DNA of 64,000 nt from Pseudonocardia sp. CNS-004 (GTDB taxonomy: Bacteria; Actinomycetota; Actinomycetes; Mycobacteriales; Pseudonocardiaceae), in assembly GCA_001942185.1 (NCBI GenBank), contig MKJV01000098.1:1-64000 (forward strand), given 5' to 3'. The number at the start of each line of letters is the position of its first letter. The first letter of the stretch is position 1. A program made the position numbers and the translations under genes. This document shows, one piece after another, positions 27,557 through 36,598 of the stretch. A model generated the notes under the pieces. It did no database searches, was not told the DNA's origin, and saw only the letters and a program-made list of their open reading frames with translations.

Positions 27557-27976
27557 GTGATCGTCTGCGACACGGGGCCACTGGTCGCAGCAGGCTTGTC
27601 CCGTGACCCGGATCATCGGGCCAGTGTCGACCTGTTCGCCTCGATGCACATGGCCGGGCGCCCGATGGTGGTGCCCGCGCCGATCGTGGCAGAGGTCGGC
27701 TACCTGCTGCAGCGCAAGGGCAGTCCCCGAGCGGAGGCCGCGTTCCTGAGATCCCTGGCTGCCGGAGACTTCCGGGCCGTCGAGCTCTCGGCCGACGACT
27801 ATGCGCGGATGGCGGACCTCGTGGACGCCTACGCCGATCTTCCGCTCGGTACCAGTGACGCGTCGGTGGTCGCGCTCGCAGAGCGACTCGGTGTCGTCGA
27901 GGTTGCCACGCTCGACCATCGGCACTTCCGCGTCGTGCGCCCTCGGCATGCCGACGCGTTCTCGCTCCTTCCGTGA
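27557..27976 (+). CDS. PIN-domain ribonuclease toxin (VapC-like)
   Basis: 139 residues from GTG 27557. All four acidic positions of the PIN active site are visible: Asp in VCDTGPLVAAG, Glu in PAPIVAEVGYLLQRKG, Asp in LPLGTSDASVVALAERLG, and Asp in VATLDHRHFRVVRPRH. Length and motif spacing match VapC toxins, which are Mg-dependent endoribonucleases acting on tRNA or rRNA when freed from VapB. It is directly coupled to the antitoxin gene. The frame is intact and catalytically complete, so the toxin should be functional. Confidence 0.85.
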   Translation: MIVCDTGPLVAAGLSRDPDHRASVDLFASMHMAGRPMVVPAPIVAEVGYLLQRKGSPRAEAAFLRSLAAGDFRAVELSADDYARMADLVDAYADLPLGTSDASVVALAERLGVVEVATLDHRHFRVVRPRHADAFSLLP

Positions 27977-27992
27977 ACCGTCGTGCGGGCGG

Positions 27993-30011
27993 TCAGGGCC
28001 GCATGCCGAGCACCTTCATGGCGAACGCCAGCCACTCGGTGTTCTCCGTGAGCGCGACCTCCTTGTCGGTGGCCCAGCCGTGGCCGACGTTGCGCCAGAT
28101 CCGCAGCAGGACCGGCGCGGGGCCGGCGGTGGCGGCCTGCAGCCGGGCCGCGAACTTGCGAGCGTGCCAGGGCGGGCAGCGCGGGTCGGTGTCGCCGGAG
28201 TCGAGGAACACCGGCGGGTAGGCGACGCCGTCCTCGACGAGGTGGTAGGGCGAGAAGCCCGCCATCCGCCGCACCTCGTCGGGATCGTCGGGGTCGCCGA
28301 ACTCCAGTCGCACCACTCAGTTGCCGTACCCGTCGCGGCAGGCGCCGACGACGTCGAGCAGCGGCACCCGCGGGATCGCCGCCGCCCACAGGTCCGGGCG
28401 CTGGGTGACGGCGACCCCGGCCATCAGCCCGCCGTTGGACCCGCCGGTGACGGCGAGCCGGTCCGGCGCGGTGACGCCGTCGGCGACCAGGGTCTCCGCG
28501 ATCGCGTACAGGTCGGCGTAGCGTTCTGCTTGTTGGCCAGCCGGCCGCCCTCCCACCACCCGCGGCCGAACTCGGCGCCCCCGCGCAGGTGGCCGTGCAC
28601 GAACACCCCACCCGCGGCGACGAACGCGGCCATCACACCGGGGAACGACGGCACCCACGGCGCGTTGAAGCCGCCGTACGCGTAGATCAGCGCCGGCTGC
28701 GGGCGGTCGAGCGGCACGTCGGCGCGGTGCACGAGGTGGTACGGGACGCGCGTGCCGTCGGCGGAGGTGGCCCAGCCGTCCTCGACGACGGCGCCGTCGA
28801 TCACCACTGCGGGCTCGGTCAGCACCTCCACGTCCGGGGAGCCCGGCCGGTGCCGGTAGGTGCCGGCCGACGAGGTGAGGGTGGAGAAGGCGAACAGGAA
28901 CTCGTCCGACGGTCGCGCCGTCCCGAGGTTCATCATCGGGAACGGCAGCTCGACGAGCGCGCCCCGGCCGGCAGCGGCACCTCGCCGAGCGCGTTCCCCG
29001 CGGCGTCCACGATCCGGATCCGCGCGTAGGTGTCGACGAACTCGGCGAGGTAGAGCACGTCGCCGACCGGGGTCACCGAACGCAGCACGGCGTCGGACTC
29101 GGCGACCAGCTCCTCCCAGGCGCTCGGGTCGTCGAGCGGGATCCGCACCAGCCTGCCGCGGGGCGCGCCGACGTCGGTGACGGCGACCCAGGCGTCGCCC
29201 AGCAGGTGCCCGGCGACCGAGCCTCGACGTCGGTGAGGAACGGGCGCCACACCATGTCGTCCAGCCGTGCGACCGCGACGGGAACCGGGTCCATCAACCG
29301 CTGCACGGCCACCGCGTGCCGGCCGTCGCGGGACACGACGACCATGCGGTAGTCCGACCCCGGCAGCCACGGCACGTCGGCCTCGGTCGTCGTCCCGTCG
29401 CGGTGCAGCCAGACCCGCTGGGACAGGTCGACCGCCCGCCCGTCGATGCCGGCGAAGAAGAAGCCGCTGGAGTCGGGCAGCCAGTGCACCCCGCCGGTCC
29501 AGTTGTCCATCAGCGTCTGCGCCGGTGCCCCGGGCAGCGCCGCCCCGGTGGCGACGTCGACGAGCCGCACCGTGTTCTGCTCGCTGCCGTCGGTGCAGAC
29601 CCCGACCGCGAGGAGCCGCCCGTCCGGGGACGGCGAGATCCACGAGACGAACGGCGGCTTCTCCTGGTCCTCGTGCACGGGGTCGAACAGCACGCGGCCC
29701 TCGCCCGCCGGCTCGTCGGACACCACGACGGAGGCCTGCGTGCGGCCCTCCGGCACGGTGGTGCGGAACCAGCGCCCGCCCGCCGCGCGGGGGAGCGGTT
29801 CGAACCTGGCCGTCTGGAAGCGGGCCACCGACTCGCGCAGCCGCTCGAAGTGCGGCCAGTCCCGCACCCATGCCGCGGCGGCCTCGCCCTGCTCGTCCTG
29901 CCAGCGCTGCACCTCCGGGCCGTCGCCCTCCAGCCAGCGGTACGGGTCGGGGAATGCGACGCCGGCCCGCTCGTCGACGTCGTTCGTCGCGCGCGTCACC
30001 GTCCGGGTCAT
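27993..30011 (-). pseudogene. prolyl oligopeptidase-family (S9) peptidase, several frame breaks and an in-frame stop
   Basis: ATG 30011 begins TRTVTRATNDVDERAGVAFP DPYRWLEG. The beta-propeller continues to about 29230 (WISPSPDGRLLAVGVCTDGS). Frame breaks near 29225, 28970 and 28535 and a TGA at 28317-28319 interrupt the rest. The catalytic elements are all present in pieces: Ser in LAVTGGSNGGLMAGV, Asp in DSGDTDPRCPPWHA, His in RNVGHGWATDK. Three added bases give 674 codons, the family length. Either the gene is decaying or this stretch is badly sequenced. Its start overlaps the upstream amidohydrolase stop (ATGA), so the pair probably degrades proline-containing peptides. Confidence 0.8.
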
Positions 30012-31231
30012 CGCACGTCCTTGACGACCGCGCCGTTCTGGACCACGAGTGCCACGGCCGCGCGGTCGGCGAAGAGCTTCGGGTCGTCGAGCGGGTTGCC
30101 GCGGAAGGCGGCGAGGTCGGCGCGCTTGCCGATCTCGACGGTGCCGACGTCGGCGCCGATGCCGAGGATGTCCGCGTTGACCCGCGTGGCCGAGACCAGC
30201 GCGGCCATCGGCGTCTCGATCTCCGAGCGCAGCAGCAGCTCGCGGCCGCGGCCGTCCTGCTTCGGGCCGATGAGGTCCGAGCCCGAGCCGATCCGCACGC
30301 CGGCCGCGCGGGAGGCGTGGATGGCATCGATCTGACCCTGCAACGCCACCCCGACGCGGTCGGCGATGCCCGCCGGCAACCCGGCCTCCGTGGCGTCGTC
30401 GAGCAGGGCGTGCACCACGGCCAGCGTGGGCACGTGCGCGACGTCGTGCTCGGCCATCAGGGCCGCGGACTCCTCGTCGATCTGCGAGCCGTGCTCCACG
30501 CAGCGGACCCCGGCGGTGACGGCGTTGCGGATGCCTGCGTTGTTGTGCGCGTGCACCGTGACGTAGGTGCCGCGGGCGGTCGCCTCCGCCACCGCGGCGG
30601 CGATCTCGGCGACGTCGAACTGGGTGTCGGTGAGCTTGTCGTGGCGCGAGACGACGCCTCCGGTGACGCACAGCTTGAGGAAGTCGGCGCCACGCCGGAA
30701 CGCCTCCCGCGCGTTCTTGCGCATCTCGTCCGGGCCGTCGCAGAGGAAGGACATCGAGCGCAGCCCGGGGATGTGGTGGTCGGTCCAATCGGCGGTCGGC
30801 TCCCACTCCGATGCCATGTGGCCGTGCCCGCCGGTCTGGCAGAGCACCGGGCCGCACTGCAGGATCCGCGGCCCCGGCACTTTGCCCTTCGCGACGACGC
30901 CGGCCAGGCCACCGTCGATGCCGCCGGTGTCGCGCACGGTGGTGAACCCGGCGTCGAGGGTCTGGCGGCAGTTCTCGAACATGTCCGCCGCGAGCTCGGC
31001 CACGGACAGCCCGCGCGTCAGGCTGGCCTCGATCGGGCTGGAGAGCCCGAAGTGGACGTGGGCGTCGATGAGACCCGGGGTGATCGTCAGGCCGGAGCAG
31101 TCGAGCACCTCCGCGCCGGCCGGCGGGGTGCCGTCCAGCGCCGCGATCCGGCCGTCCTCGACGAGCACCGTCCGGTCGGGTCGCGGATCGCTCCCCGTGC
31201 CGTCGACCACGGTGGCACCGGTCAACCACAT
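30008..31231 (-). CDS. metal-dependent amidohydrolase, prolidase/imidazolonepropionase-like
   Basis: 407 residues from ATG 31231 with AGGAAAGGGG upstream. Binuclear amidohydrolase ligands are in order: HxH in TPGLIDAHVHFGLSSP; the carboxylated Lys in RGADFLKLCVTGGVVSRHDK; His in YVTVHAHNNAGIRNA; His in RCVEHGSQIDEESA; Asp in RIGSGSDLIGPKQDG. The flanking beta-sandwich is also present (GATVVDGTGSDPRPDR; GTVEIGKRADLAAFRGNPL). This layout is that of the Xaa-Pro dipeptidase (Sgx9260-type) and imidazolonepropionase-related group. Translational coupling to a prolyl oligopeptidase suggests a proline-peptide breakdown operon. The frame is intact. Confidence 0.87.
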   Translation of the reverse strand: MWLTGATVVDGTGSDPRPDRTVLVEDGRIAALDGTPPAGAEVLDCSGLTITPGLIDAHVHFGLSSPIEASLTRGLSVAELAADMFENCRQTLDAGFTTVRDTGGIDGGLAGVVAKGKVPGPRILQCGPVLCQTGGHGHMASEWEPTADWTDHHIPGLRSMSFLCDGPDEMRKNAREAFRRGADFLKLCVTGGVVSRHDKLTDTQFDVAEIAAAVAEATARGTYVTVHAHNNAGIRNAVTAGVRCVEHGSQIDEESAALMAEHDVAHVPTLAVVHALLDDATEAGLPAGIADRVGVALQGQIDAIHASRAAGVRIGSGSDLIGPKQDGRGRELLLRSEIETPMAALVSATRVNADILGIGADVGTVEIGKRADLAAFRGNPLDDPKLFADRAAVALVVQNGAVVKDVR

Positions 31232-31371
31232 CGTCGTACCCCTTTCCTGGTAGCCGGCCGCCACGCCCTCGCGGCGCGGTCCGGTGTGGCCTTGGGCCCC
31301 ACGCGGCCCGCTGCTGCCGGTCACACCCGTCACGATGCTGGGCTCCGCACCGGACGACCAGTGCCAGCGGT

Positions 31372-31506
31372 CGCGACAAACCCGGGGGCGGTGCAACGGA
31401 TGTCGAAGGACGGTTCGAGGATGCGGAGCGCGACCCGCAGCGATCACACCTGCCGGGCGTCCGCTACTGGCTGGAGACGAACCCCGCCGCTCCCGCGCAG
31501 CGCTGA
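31372..31506 (+). other. coding-like remnant, unassigned
   Basis: The 350-base gap 31232-31578 holds no complete gene. One frame without a start codon reads RDKPGGGATDVEGRFEDAER then DPQRSHLPGVRYWLETNPAA PAQR and stops at 31504-31506. Codon use looks like real protein (third positions mostly G/C, balanced residues), so this may be the 3' end of a lost gene. I do not recognise the family. Confidence 0.3.
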
Positions 31507-31578
31507 TCCGGATCGGCCGGGCGGCGCACAACGCGTGACAGTCGGGTAACGCGAGGGCAATGAGGGGGCCCTATCGTC

Positions 31579-31600
31579 GGTTGAACCGGATGGTTCAACG
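31579..31600. promoter_or_regulatory. TetR-type operator 1 (upstream of TauD-like gene)
   Basis: Inverted repeat GTTGAACC-GGAT-GGTTCAAC, 13 bases upstream of the TauD-like start and just 5' of its ribosome-binding site (AAGGGGAG). It matches the perfect 22-bp palindrome at 38780-38801 at 18 of 22 positions. TATCGT at 31572 could serve as a -10, placing the operator over the transcription start. Confidence 0.75.
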
Positions 31601-31612
31601 AAGGGGAGTGTC

Positions 31613-32467
31613 ATGCAGCTGAGTCCCGACCTCGCCGACGCCTGCGTGCTGCCGCGCCGGGTGTCGAGCCCGGAGGAAGCTCGGGAGGTCGTCGACGCCG
31701 AGGGCGCCGCGATCGTGGGTGGCATCGCCGACGAGGAGGCGGCCATCGCCTTCGGCGCCGCGATGCTGGGGGAGGACCTGCGCCGCATCGGCCGGCAGAT
31801 CGAGGTGACGAAGCGGCGCGGTGAGGAGGAGAGCGCGAAGGTCGAGAAGCAGCCCGCCGACGCCCGCGGTCGCAAGCGCCGGTTCGTCACCGACACCTCG
31901 CTCCCGATGCCCGCGCACAACGACGGCTTCGCGTTCGGCGACTACGCGCCCGACCGGCTGTTCCTGTTCAGCGCGCGCCCGGCGGCCACCGGCGGCGAGT
32001 CCTTCCTGGTCGACGGCCTGGCAGTGCTCGACATCCTGGATCGGGACGCCGCCAACGCGGAGATGGTCGAGTTCTGCCGCACCGTCGACATCGACCACTC
32101 CGAGCCGAACTTCCCGCAAGGCACGTACTCGCCGATCCGGCGCACCACGCCCGCCGGCCGGCCGCAGGTGCGCCACCACCCCTACCTCGCGCCGGTCATG
32201 GGCCCGGACGAGGAGGTGCAGTGGCCGTTCGTCAGGCACTGGACGGCGGCGGTGACGGCCGCCCGCGACACCGGGGTGCGCTTCCGGCTGGAGGCCGGTG
32301 AGATGGCGTGCGTCGACAACTACCGGCTCTTCCACGGCCGCCACGGCCACACCGATCCGGATCGCAGGCTCTACTCGATCTGGGGTTGGACCAGCGCGGC
32401 GGTCGCGGTGCCTGCGGGCGAGCTCGACATCGTGGTGCCGAAGCCCCCGGCTCGGCTCGTGGGCTGA
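31613..32467 (+). CDS. TauD/TfdA-type Fe(II)/2-oxoglutarate-dependent dioxygenase
   Basis: 284 residues from ATG 31613. The facial triad is intact: His102 and Asp104 in LPMPAHNDGFAFGDYAPD, and His241 in DNYRLFHGRHGHTDP. Arg residues follow in DRRLYSIWGWTSA for the 2-oxoglutarate carboxylate. The length is normal for the family (taurine, 2,4-D, clavaminate-type and xanthine oxygenases). Family reaction: substrate hydroxylation coupled to decarboxylation of 2-oxoglutarate. The operator upstream is shared with the ABC importer and the PhyH-type gene. I infer it modifies the compound that importer brings in. It is convergent with the TetR gene (21 bases apart). Confidence 0.85.
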   Translation: MQLSPDLADACVLPRRVSSPEEAREVVDAEGAAIVGGIADEEAAIAFGAAMLGEDLRRIGRQIEVTKRRGEEESAKVEKQPADARGRKRRFVTDTSLPMPAHNDGFAFGDYAPDRLFLFSARPAATGGESFLVDGLAVLDILDRDAANAEMVEFCRTVDIDHSEPNFPQGTYSPIRRTTPAGRPQVRHHPYLAPVMGPDEEVQWPFVRHWTAAVTAARDTGVRFRLEAGEMACVDNYRLFHGRHGHTDPDRRLYSIWGWTSAAVAVPAGELDIVVPKPPARLVG

Positions 32468-32488
32468 GCCGAGCTCACGGAGCGCACG

Positions 32489-33076
32489 TCAGCGCTGAGC
32501 CGCCGCCTCGCAACGCCGGGCGAACGCGGCGGCGGTGCCGGCGTAGCTCGCCGCCACCGCTTCCGCGTCGTTCGTGGAGAGCAGGTCGAACTGCAGCCCG
32601 CGCCACACGGCGACGATCTCGCGGGCGAGCGCGCCCGCGTCCGCCGACGGAACACCGTCGGTCTGCAGCGCCTTGGCCACCTGGTTGGTCCAGTCGTGGC
32701 CGACGTTGGCGAGGAAGCCGTCGAAGCGGCCGGGATTGTGCGCGGCCTGGCCGAAGACCTCGAAGAACAGCTGCAGGAACGGGCGGTTCTCTGGTGCCGC
32801 GATGCCCCGCCACGCGGCGAGCAGCCGGTCGACGAGTGGGACGCGCGGGTCGTCGAGTGCGGCCATGCCCGCGGTGAACGCCGGGAAGCGTTGGGCCGCG
32901 GCGGTCAGGGCCTGCCCGATCAGCTGCTCCTTCGAGCCGAAGTAGTAGAGCAGCATGCGGTTGTTCGTGCCGATGGTGGCGCCGAGGCCGCGCAGCGTCA
33001 TCCCGGCGATGCCGTGCTCGAGCACGTAGTCGGCGATCAGGCGGAGCAGCCGGTCCCGCTCCGGTTCGCCGCCCAT
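32489..33076 (-). CDS. TetR/AcrR family regulator, likely repressor of the 31.6-38.8 kb regulon
   Basis: 195 residues from ATG 33076; longer in-frame sequence upstream is promoter DNA. The HTH reads LLRLIADYVLEHGIAGMTLR, GLGATIGTNNRMLLYYFGSK then EQLIGQAL. The C-terminal ligand domain is helical (FLQLFFEVFGQAAHNPGRFD, IVAVWRGLQFDLLSTNDAEA). It is divergent from the ABC importer operon and convergent with the TauD-like gene. A degenerate version of the regulon palindrome lies in its divergent promoter region and better versions lie before the two dioxygenase genes. I infer it binds all three and is released by the imported compound or a product of it. Confidence 0.87.
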   Translation of the reverse strand: MGGEPERDRLLRLIADYVLEHGIAGMTLRGLGATIGTNNRMLLYYFGSKEQLIGQALTAAAQRFPAFTAGMAALDDPRVPLVDRLLAAWRGIAAPENRPFLQLFFEVFGQAAHNPGRFDGFLANVGHDWTNQVAKALQTDGVPSADAGALAREIVAVWRGLQFDLLSTNDAEAVAASYAGTAAAFARRCEAAAQR

Positions 33077-33160
33077 GGCGCAGCACGGTAACGGACGTCG
33101 CAGCCGTAACGCGCGGGCGCCGCGTGCGCAACACGACAGCAACCACCGATCCATAGCGTG

Positions 33161-33182
33161 ACGTGAACCGCTCGATTCACCT
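33161..33182. promoter_or_regulatory. TetR-type operator 2 (TetR / ABC importer divergent region)
   Basis: The core GTGAACCG-CTCG-ATTCAC (33163-33180) matches the 22-bp palindrome at 38780 at 15 of 22 positions. It lies 23 bases upstream of the ABC ATPase start and 85 bases upstream of the TetR start. The weaker match could mean weaker or autoregulatory binding. Confidence 0.6.
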
Positions 33183-33204
33183 CGGCGATCCCATCGGAGC
33201 TTGC

Positions 33205-34032
33205 ATGCCCGCACGCACCAGCACCGCACCCGCACCCGCCGCCACCCCCACCGACGGCTCAGCGGCCGCGATCGCACTCACCGGCGTCGTCAAGGACTTC
33301 CCACTCCGGCGGGGCGAGACCGTGCGGGCCCTCGACGGGCTCGACATCGGGATCGGGCACGGCGAGTTCGTCGCGCTGCTGGGCCCGTCGGGTTGCGGGA
33401 AGTCCACGGTGTTGCGCCTGGTCGCCGGCCTGGAACAGGCGACGGAGGGCGAGGTCGCCGTGGAGGGCGCCCGGCCGGCCGACCTGATCCGCGGCCACCG
33501 GCTCGGCGTGGCCTTCCAGGAACACGCGCTCCTGCCATGGGCCACCGCCCGCGACAACGTCGCGCTGCCGTTCCACGTGGCGGGCCGGCCCGTCGACCAC
33601 GAGCGGGTCGCCGCGCTCCTGGCGCTGGTCGGGCTGGCGGGGTTCGAGTCGGCCCGGCCGCGGCAGCTCTCGGGCGGGATGCGCCAGCGTGTCGCGATCG
33701 CCCGCGCGCTCGCGCTGGAGCCCGACGTCCTGCTGCTCGACGAACCGTTCGGCGCCCTCGACGCGGTCACGCGGCGGCGGTTGAACCTCGAGCTGGCCCG
33801 GATCTGGGCCGAGCAGCGGATCACGACCCTGCTGGTCACCCACGACGTCACCGAGGCGGTTCTGCTCGCCGACCGCGTGGTCGTCATGACCGGGCGGCCC
33901 GGGCGGGTGCGCCACGTCCGGGCGGTGGACGTCCCGCGCCCGCGCGGGACCGAGGTCACCCGTGACCCGGATTTCCACGCCCTCGTCGACGAGCTCACCG
34001 CGCTGCTCGACGACCCCGAGGCGGCGTCGTGA
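33205..34032 (+). CDS. ABC transporter ATP-binding protein (SsuB/TauB-like)
   Basis: 275 residues from ATG 33205 with CGGAG six bases upstream. It has a complete ATPase: Walker A in ALLGPSGCGKSTVLRLVAG, Q-loop in GVAFQEHALLPWATARDN, signature LSGGMRQRVAIARALALEPD, Walker B in VLLLDEPFGALDAVTR, and H-loop in LLVTHDVTEAVLLADRV. The Q-loop plus LLPW pattern is typical of the nitrate/sulfonate/taurine/pyrimidine-precursor importers. It is the first gene of a five-gene operon (ATPase, two permeases, binding protein, deaminase) with ATGA/GTGA overlaps, under the TetR-type operator. Confidence 0.92.
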   Translation: MPARTSTAPAPAATPTDGSAAAIALTGVVKDFPLRRGETVRALDGLDIGIGHGEFVALLGPSGCGKSTVLRLVAGLEQATEGEVAVEGARPADLIRGHRLGVAFQEHALLPWATARDNVALPFHVAGRPVDHERVAALLALVGLAGFESARPRQLSGGMRQRVAIARALALEPDVLLLDEPFGALDAVTRRRLNLELARIWAEQRITTLLVTHDVTEAVLLADRVVVMTGRPGRVRHVRAVDVPRPRGTEVTRDPDFHALVDELTALLDDPEAAS

Positions 34033-34781
34033 CGGCCGGGCGGGTCGCCGACCGCGGCCTCGCCGTGGCCGGTGTGCTCGCGGTGCTGGCGCTGGCCGAG
34101 GTGATCGGGCGGACCGGCATCGGCGGAGTCGGCTGGCCGCCGATCAGCGAGGTGCTGATCTACCTGACCGAGTCCTCGGCGCAGCGGCTCGTCGGCCGGG
34201 CGCTCGCCGCCACCGGGGCGGCCGCGGGGGCCGGGTTCGTCCTCGGGACGGTCGTCGCGCTGCTGATCACCGCACTGGGTGCGCTGCTGCCGGGCACGGC
34301 GGCCGGGCTGGACCGGCTGGCGGCGGTGGTGCACGCGGTTCCGCTCATCGCGGTCGGGCCGTTGCTGATCACCATCGCCGGCCGGGAGGCCACGCCGACG
34401 CTGGTGGCCGCGCTGGCGGCGGGCTTCGCGGTGTTCATCGCGGCCACCTCAGCCCTGGCCACGACGAACTCCACCCAGCGCGACGTCTTCTCGGTGCTGG
34501 GGGCGGGCCGGCTGGTCACCCTCCTGCGGCTGCAGCTGCCGGCCGGGGTACCGCTGATCGTCGACGGGCTCACCCTCGCCGCCCCCGCCGCGGTGCTCGG
34601 AGCCGTGATCGGGGAGTGGTTCGGGGCCCGGCGCGGGATCGGGGTGCTGCTGGTCAGCTCGATGCAGAACCTGCAGGTCGAGCAGCTGTGGGCCGCGGCA
34701 CTCACCGCGGCCACCGTCTCGCTGCTCGCCTACGTGCTGCTCGTCCTGCTCCGCGGTGCCGTGAACCGGAGATTCACATGA
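34029..34781 (+). CDS. ABC transporter permease 1 (SsuC/TauC-like)
   Basis: 250 residues from GTG 34029, overlapping the ATPase stop by four bases. It has six membrane helices (LAVAGVLAVLALAEVIGRTG, GAAAGAGFVLGTVVALLITA, LVAALAAGFAVFIAATSALA and others). The coupling-loop EAA-like motif is DVFSVLGAGRLVTLLRLQLP AGVPLIVDGL. GEWFGARRGIGVLLVSSMQN marks the end of the translocation path as in SsuC-type permeases. It forms a heterodimer with the next gene. The frame is intact. Confidence 0.9.
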   Translation: MTAGRVADRGLAVAGVLAVLALAEVIGRTGIGGVGWPPISEVLIYLTESSAQRLVGRALAATGAAAGAGFVLGTVVALLITALGALLPGTAAGLDRLAAVVHAVPLIAVGPLLITIAGREATPTLVAALAAGFAVFIAATSALATTNSTQRDVFSVLGAGRLVTLLRLQLPAGVPLIVDGLTLAAPAAVLGAVIGEWFGARRGIGVLLVSSMQNLQVEQLWAAALTAATVSLLAYVLLVLLRGAVNRRFT

Positions 34782-35513
34782 GGACGGTGATCTCCCGCTA
34801 CTGGACCGTGCTCGCGCTGCTCGTCGCCTGGCAGCTGTTCTCCTCGTTCTCCGGGCTCAACCGGATCGTCGTGCCCGGCCCGAGCAGCGTGTTCGTCGAC
34901 GTCGTCGGGAACATCGGTGTCTACCTGCCGGACCTCGGCTGGACGCTCGGCACGTCCGCAGCGGGGCTCGTCGTCGGGATGGCGTCCGGCGCTGCGCTCG
35001 CGGTGGCGGTCTGGGCGTCGCGGGTCGTGTCCGGGATGATGACGCCGGTCGCGCTGATCATGCGCTCGGTTCCGGTCGTCGCGATGATCCCGGTGCTGGC
35101 CAGGGTGTTCGGCTACGGCTGGACCACCGTTCTGGTGATCACGAGCGTCGTGTCGTTCTTCCCGGCGTTCGTGCTGGTCGGAGCCCGGCTACGGGACGCG
35201 CCACCCGCCACGTCCGACCTGATGGTCGTGCTCGGCGCCTCTCGGCTCACGCTGCTGCGACGCCTCCTCCTGCCGCACGCCGTGCCCGGGCTGCTCGTGC
35301 CCTCCGGCTGACGGCCTCCACCGCCGTGCTCGGCGCGATGCTCGCCGAGTACCTCATGGGCGGCCGCGGCTCGGCACCCTGTTCGCGCGGTCGGTCAGCT
35401 TCTACGAGGTCGACCGCGCGTGGGGGACTGCGCTCGTCGCCACGGTCGTCTCCGTCGCCTCCTTCGTGGCCGCCCGCGCCGTCGAGCGCCGTGGCACGGC
35501 CCGGTTCACCTAG
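34778..35513 (+). CDS. ABC transporter permease 2 (SsuC/TauC-like), two apparent frameshifts
   Basis: ATG 34778 overlaps the previous stop (ATGA). The sequence begins RTVISRYWTVLALLVAWQLF and holds the coupling motif ATSDLMVVLGASRLTLLRRL LLPHAVPGLL. It breaks near 35305 (before LRLTASTAVLGAMLAEYLMG) and again near 35370 (before LGTLFARSVSFYEVDRAWGT). Two added bases give 246 codons with six helices. A different pairing of permeases, not a duplicated gene, fits importers of the nitrate/sulfonate/pyrimidine group that use two distinct permeases. It is 21 bases upstream of the binding-protein gene. Confidence 0.87.
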
Positions 35514-35534
35514 GCCCCACCCCGAGGAGATCAC

Positions 35535-36598
35535 ATGTCCACCTGGTCCCGCCGCCGGTTCCTGCACACGGCCGGCCTCGCCGGCCTGGGCCTCACCGGT
35601 TCTGGCATGGTCGCCGCGTGCGGTGGAGGTGACGACACGCCTGCCGGCAGCGGGGCGACCACCTCCTTGCGGGTGGCGCTGGGCTGGATCACCAACGTCG
35701 AGTTCGCCGGGTTCTGGATCGCCGACGACCGCGGCTACTACGCGGAGGAAGGGCTCGAGGTCGAGTTCGTCCCCGGCGGGCCGAACGCCCCGAGCACGGC
35801 GCAGACCCTCGCGGCGGGCGGCGCCGAGATCGCCATCCCGGTGGCGATGCAGGAGTTCCTGGCGGCCGTGAACGACGGCAACGACTTCGTCGCCTACGGG
35901 GCGATGTTCCAGAACTCGCCTGCGGCGTGGCTGTCGCTGGCGAGCCGCCCGGTGCACAGCGCGCAGGACGCCGTCGGCGCACGGGTGCTGGGGCAGCAAG
36001 GGGTGCAGCCCTACGTCGAGGCAGCGATGCGGATCGCCGGCGTGCCGGTCGAGTACGAGTTCATCCCCGTCGGCTACGAGCCGAGCCCGCTCGTGGAGGG
36101 ACAGGGCGACGTCTACACCTGCTTCGCCACCAACCAGCCGATCACGCTGGAGCAGCAGGGCATGGTGGCGGGCCGCGACTTCGTCGTCACGACCTACGAG
36201 CAGCTCGGTCTGGCGCAGTACGCGAGCCTGCTGTGCAGCCAGCGGTCCTGGTTGGAGGCCAACCGGCCTGTCGTCGAGCGATTCATGCGCGCCACGGTCC
36301 GCGGCTGGCAGGACAACGCCGTCGACCCGTCGGTGGCGGCGCGGCTCGCGGTGGAGAACTACGGTGCCGACCTCGGGCTCGACCTCGCCCAGCAGACCCG
36401 CGAGAACGAGCTGCAGATCCCCTACACGCAGAGCGAGCTGACGCAGGCCGGCGGCCTGTTCCGCATCGATCCCGAACGCATCGCAGGCCCGATGTACGCG
36501 GCGTACTCCGCAGCCGGGGTCTCCCCGCTTCCGGACGTTCGCGCATTATCGACACAGGCGTGCTCGACGCCGTCTTCCAAGGAAGGTCGACCATCTGA
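35535..36598 (+). CDS. ABC transporter substrate-binding lipoprotein (NMT1/THI5/SsuA-like), one apparent frameshift
   Basis: ATG 35535 with GAGGAG upstream. The signal STWSRRRFLHTAGLAGLGLT carries a twin-arginine motif and ends in a lipobox (GMVAAC), so the protein should be exported by Tat and lipid-anchored. The ligand domain begins TSLRVALGWITNVEFAGFWI ADDRGYYAEEGLEVEFVPGG, the fold of NMT1/THI5 and SsuA binding proteins, which take pyrimidine precursors, sulfonates, riboflavin or related small compounds. The frame breaks near 36548 and resumes RIIDTGVLDAVFQGRS. One added base gives 354 residues. Its stop overlaps the next start (TGATG). Confidence 0.87.

Noticed and set aside
28317..28319. 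TGA as a selenocysteine codon in the prolyl oligopeptidase gene.
   Set aside because: The position is not a catalytic residue, no SECIS-like hairpin is evident just downstream, and the gene has other disruptions nearby.
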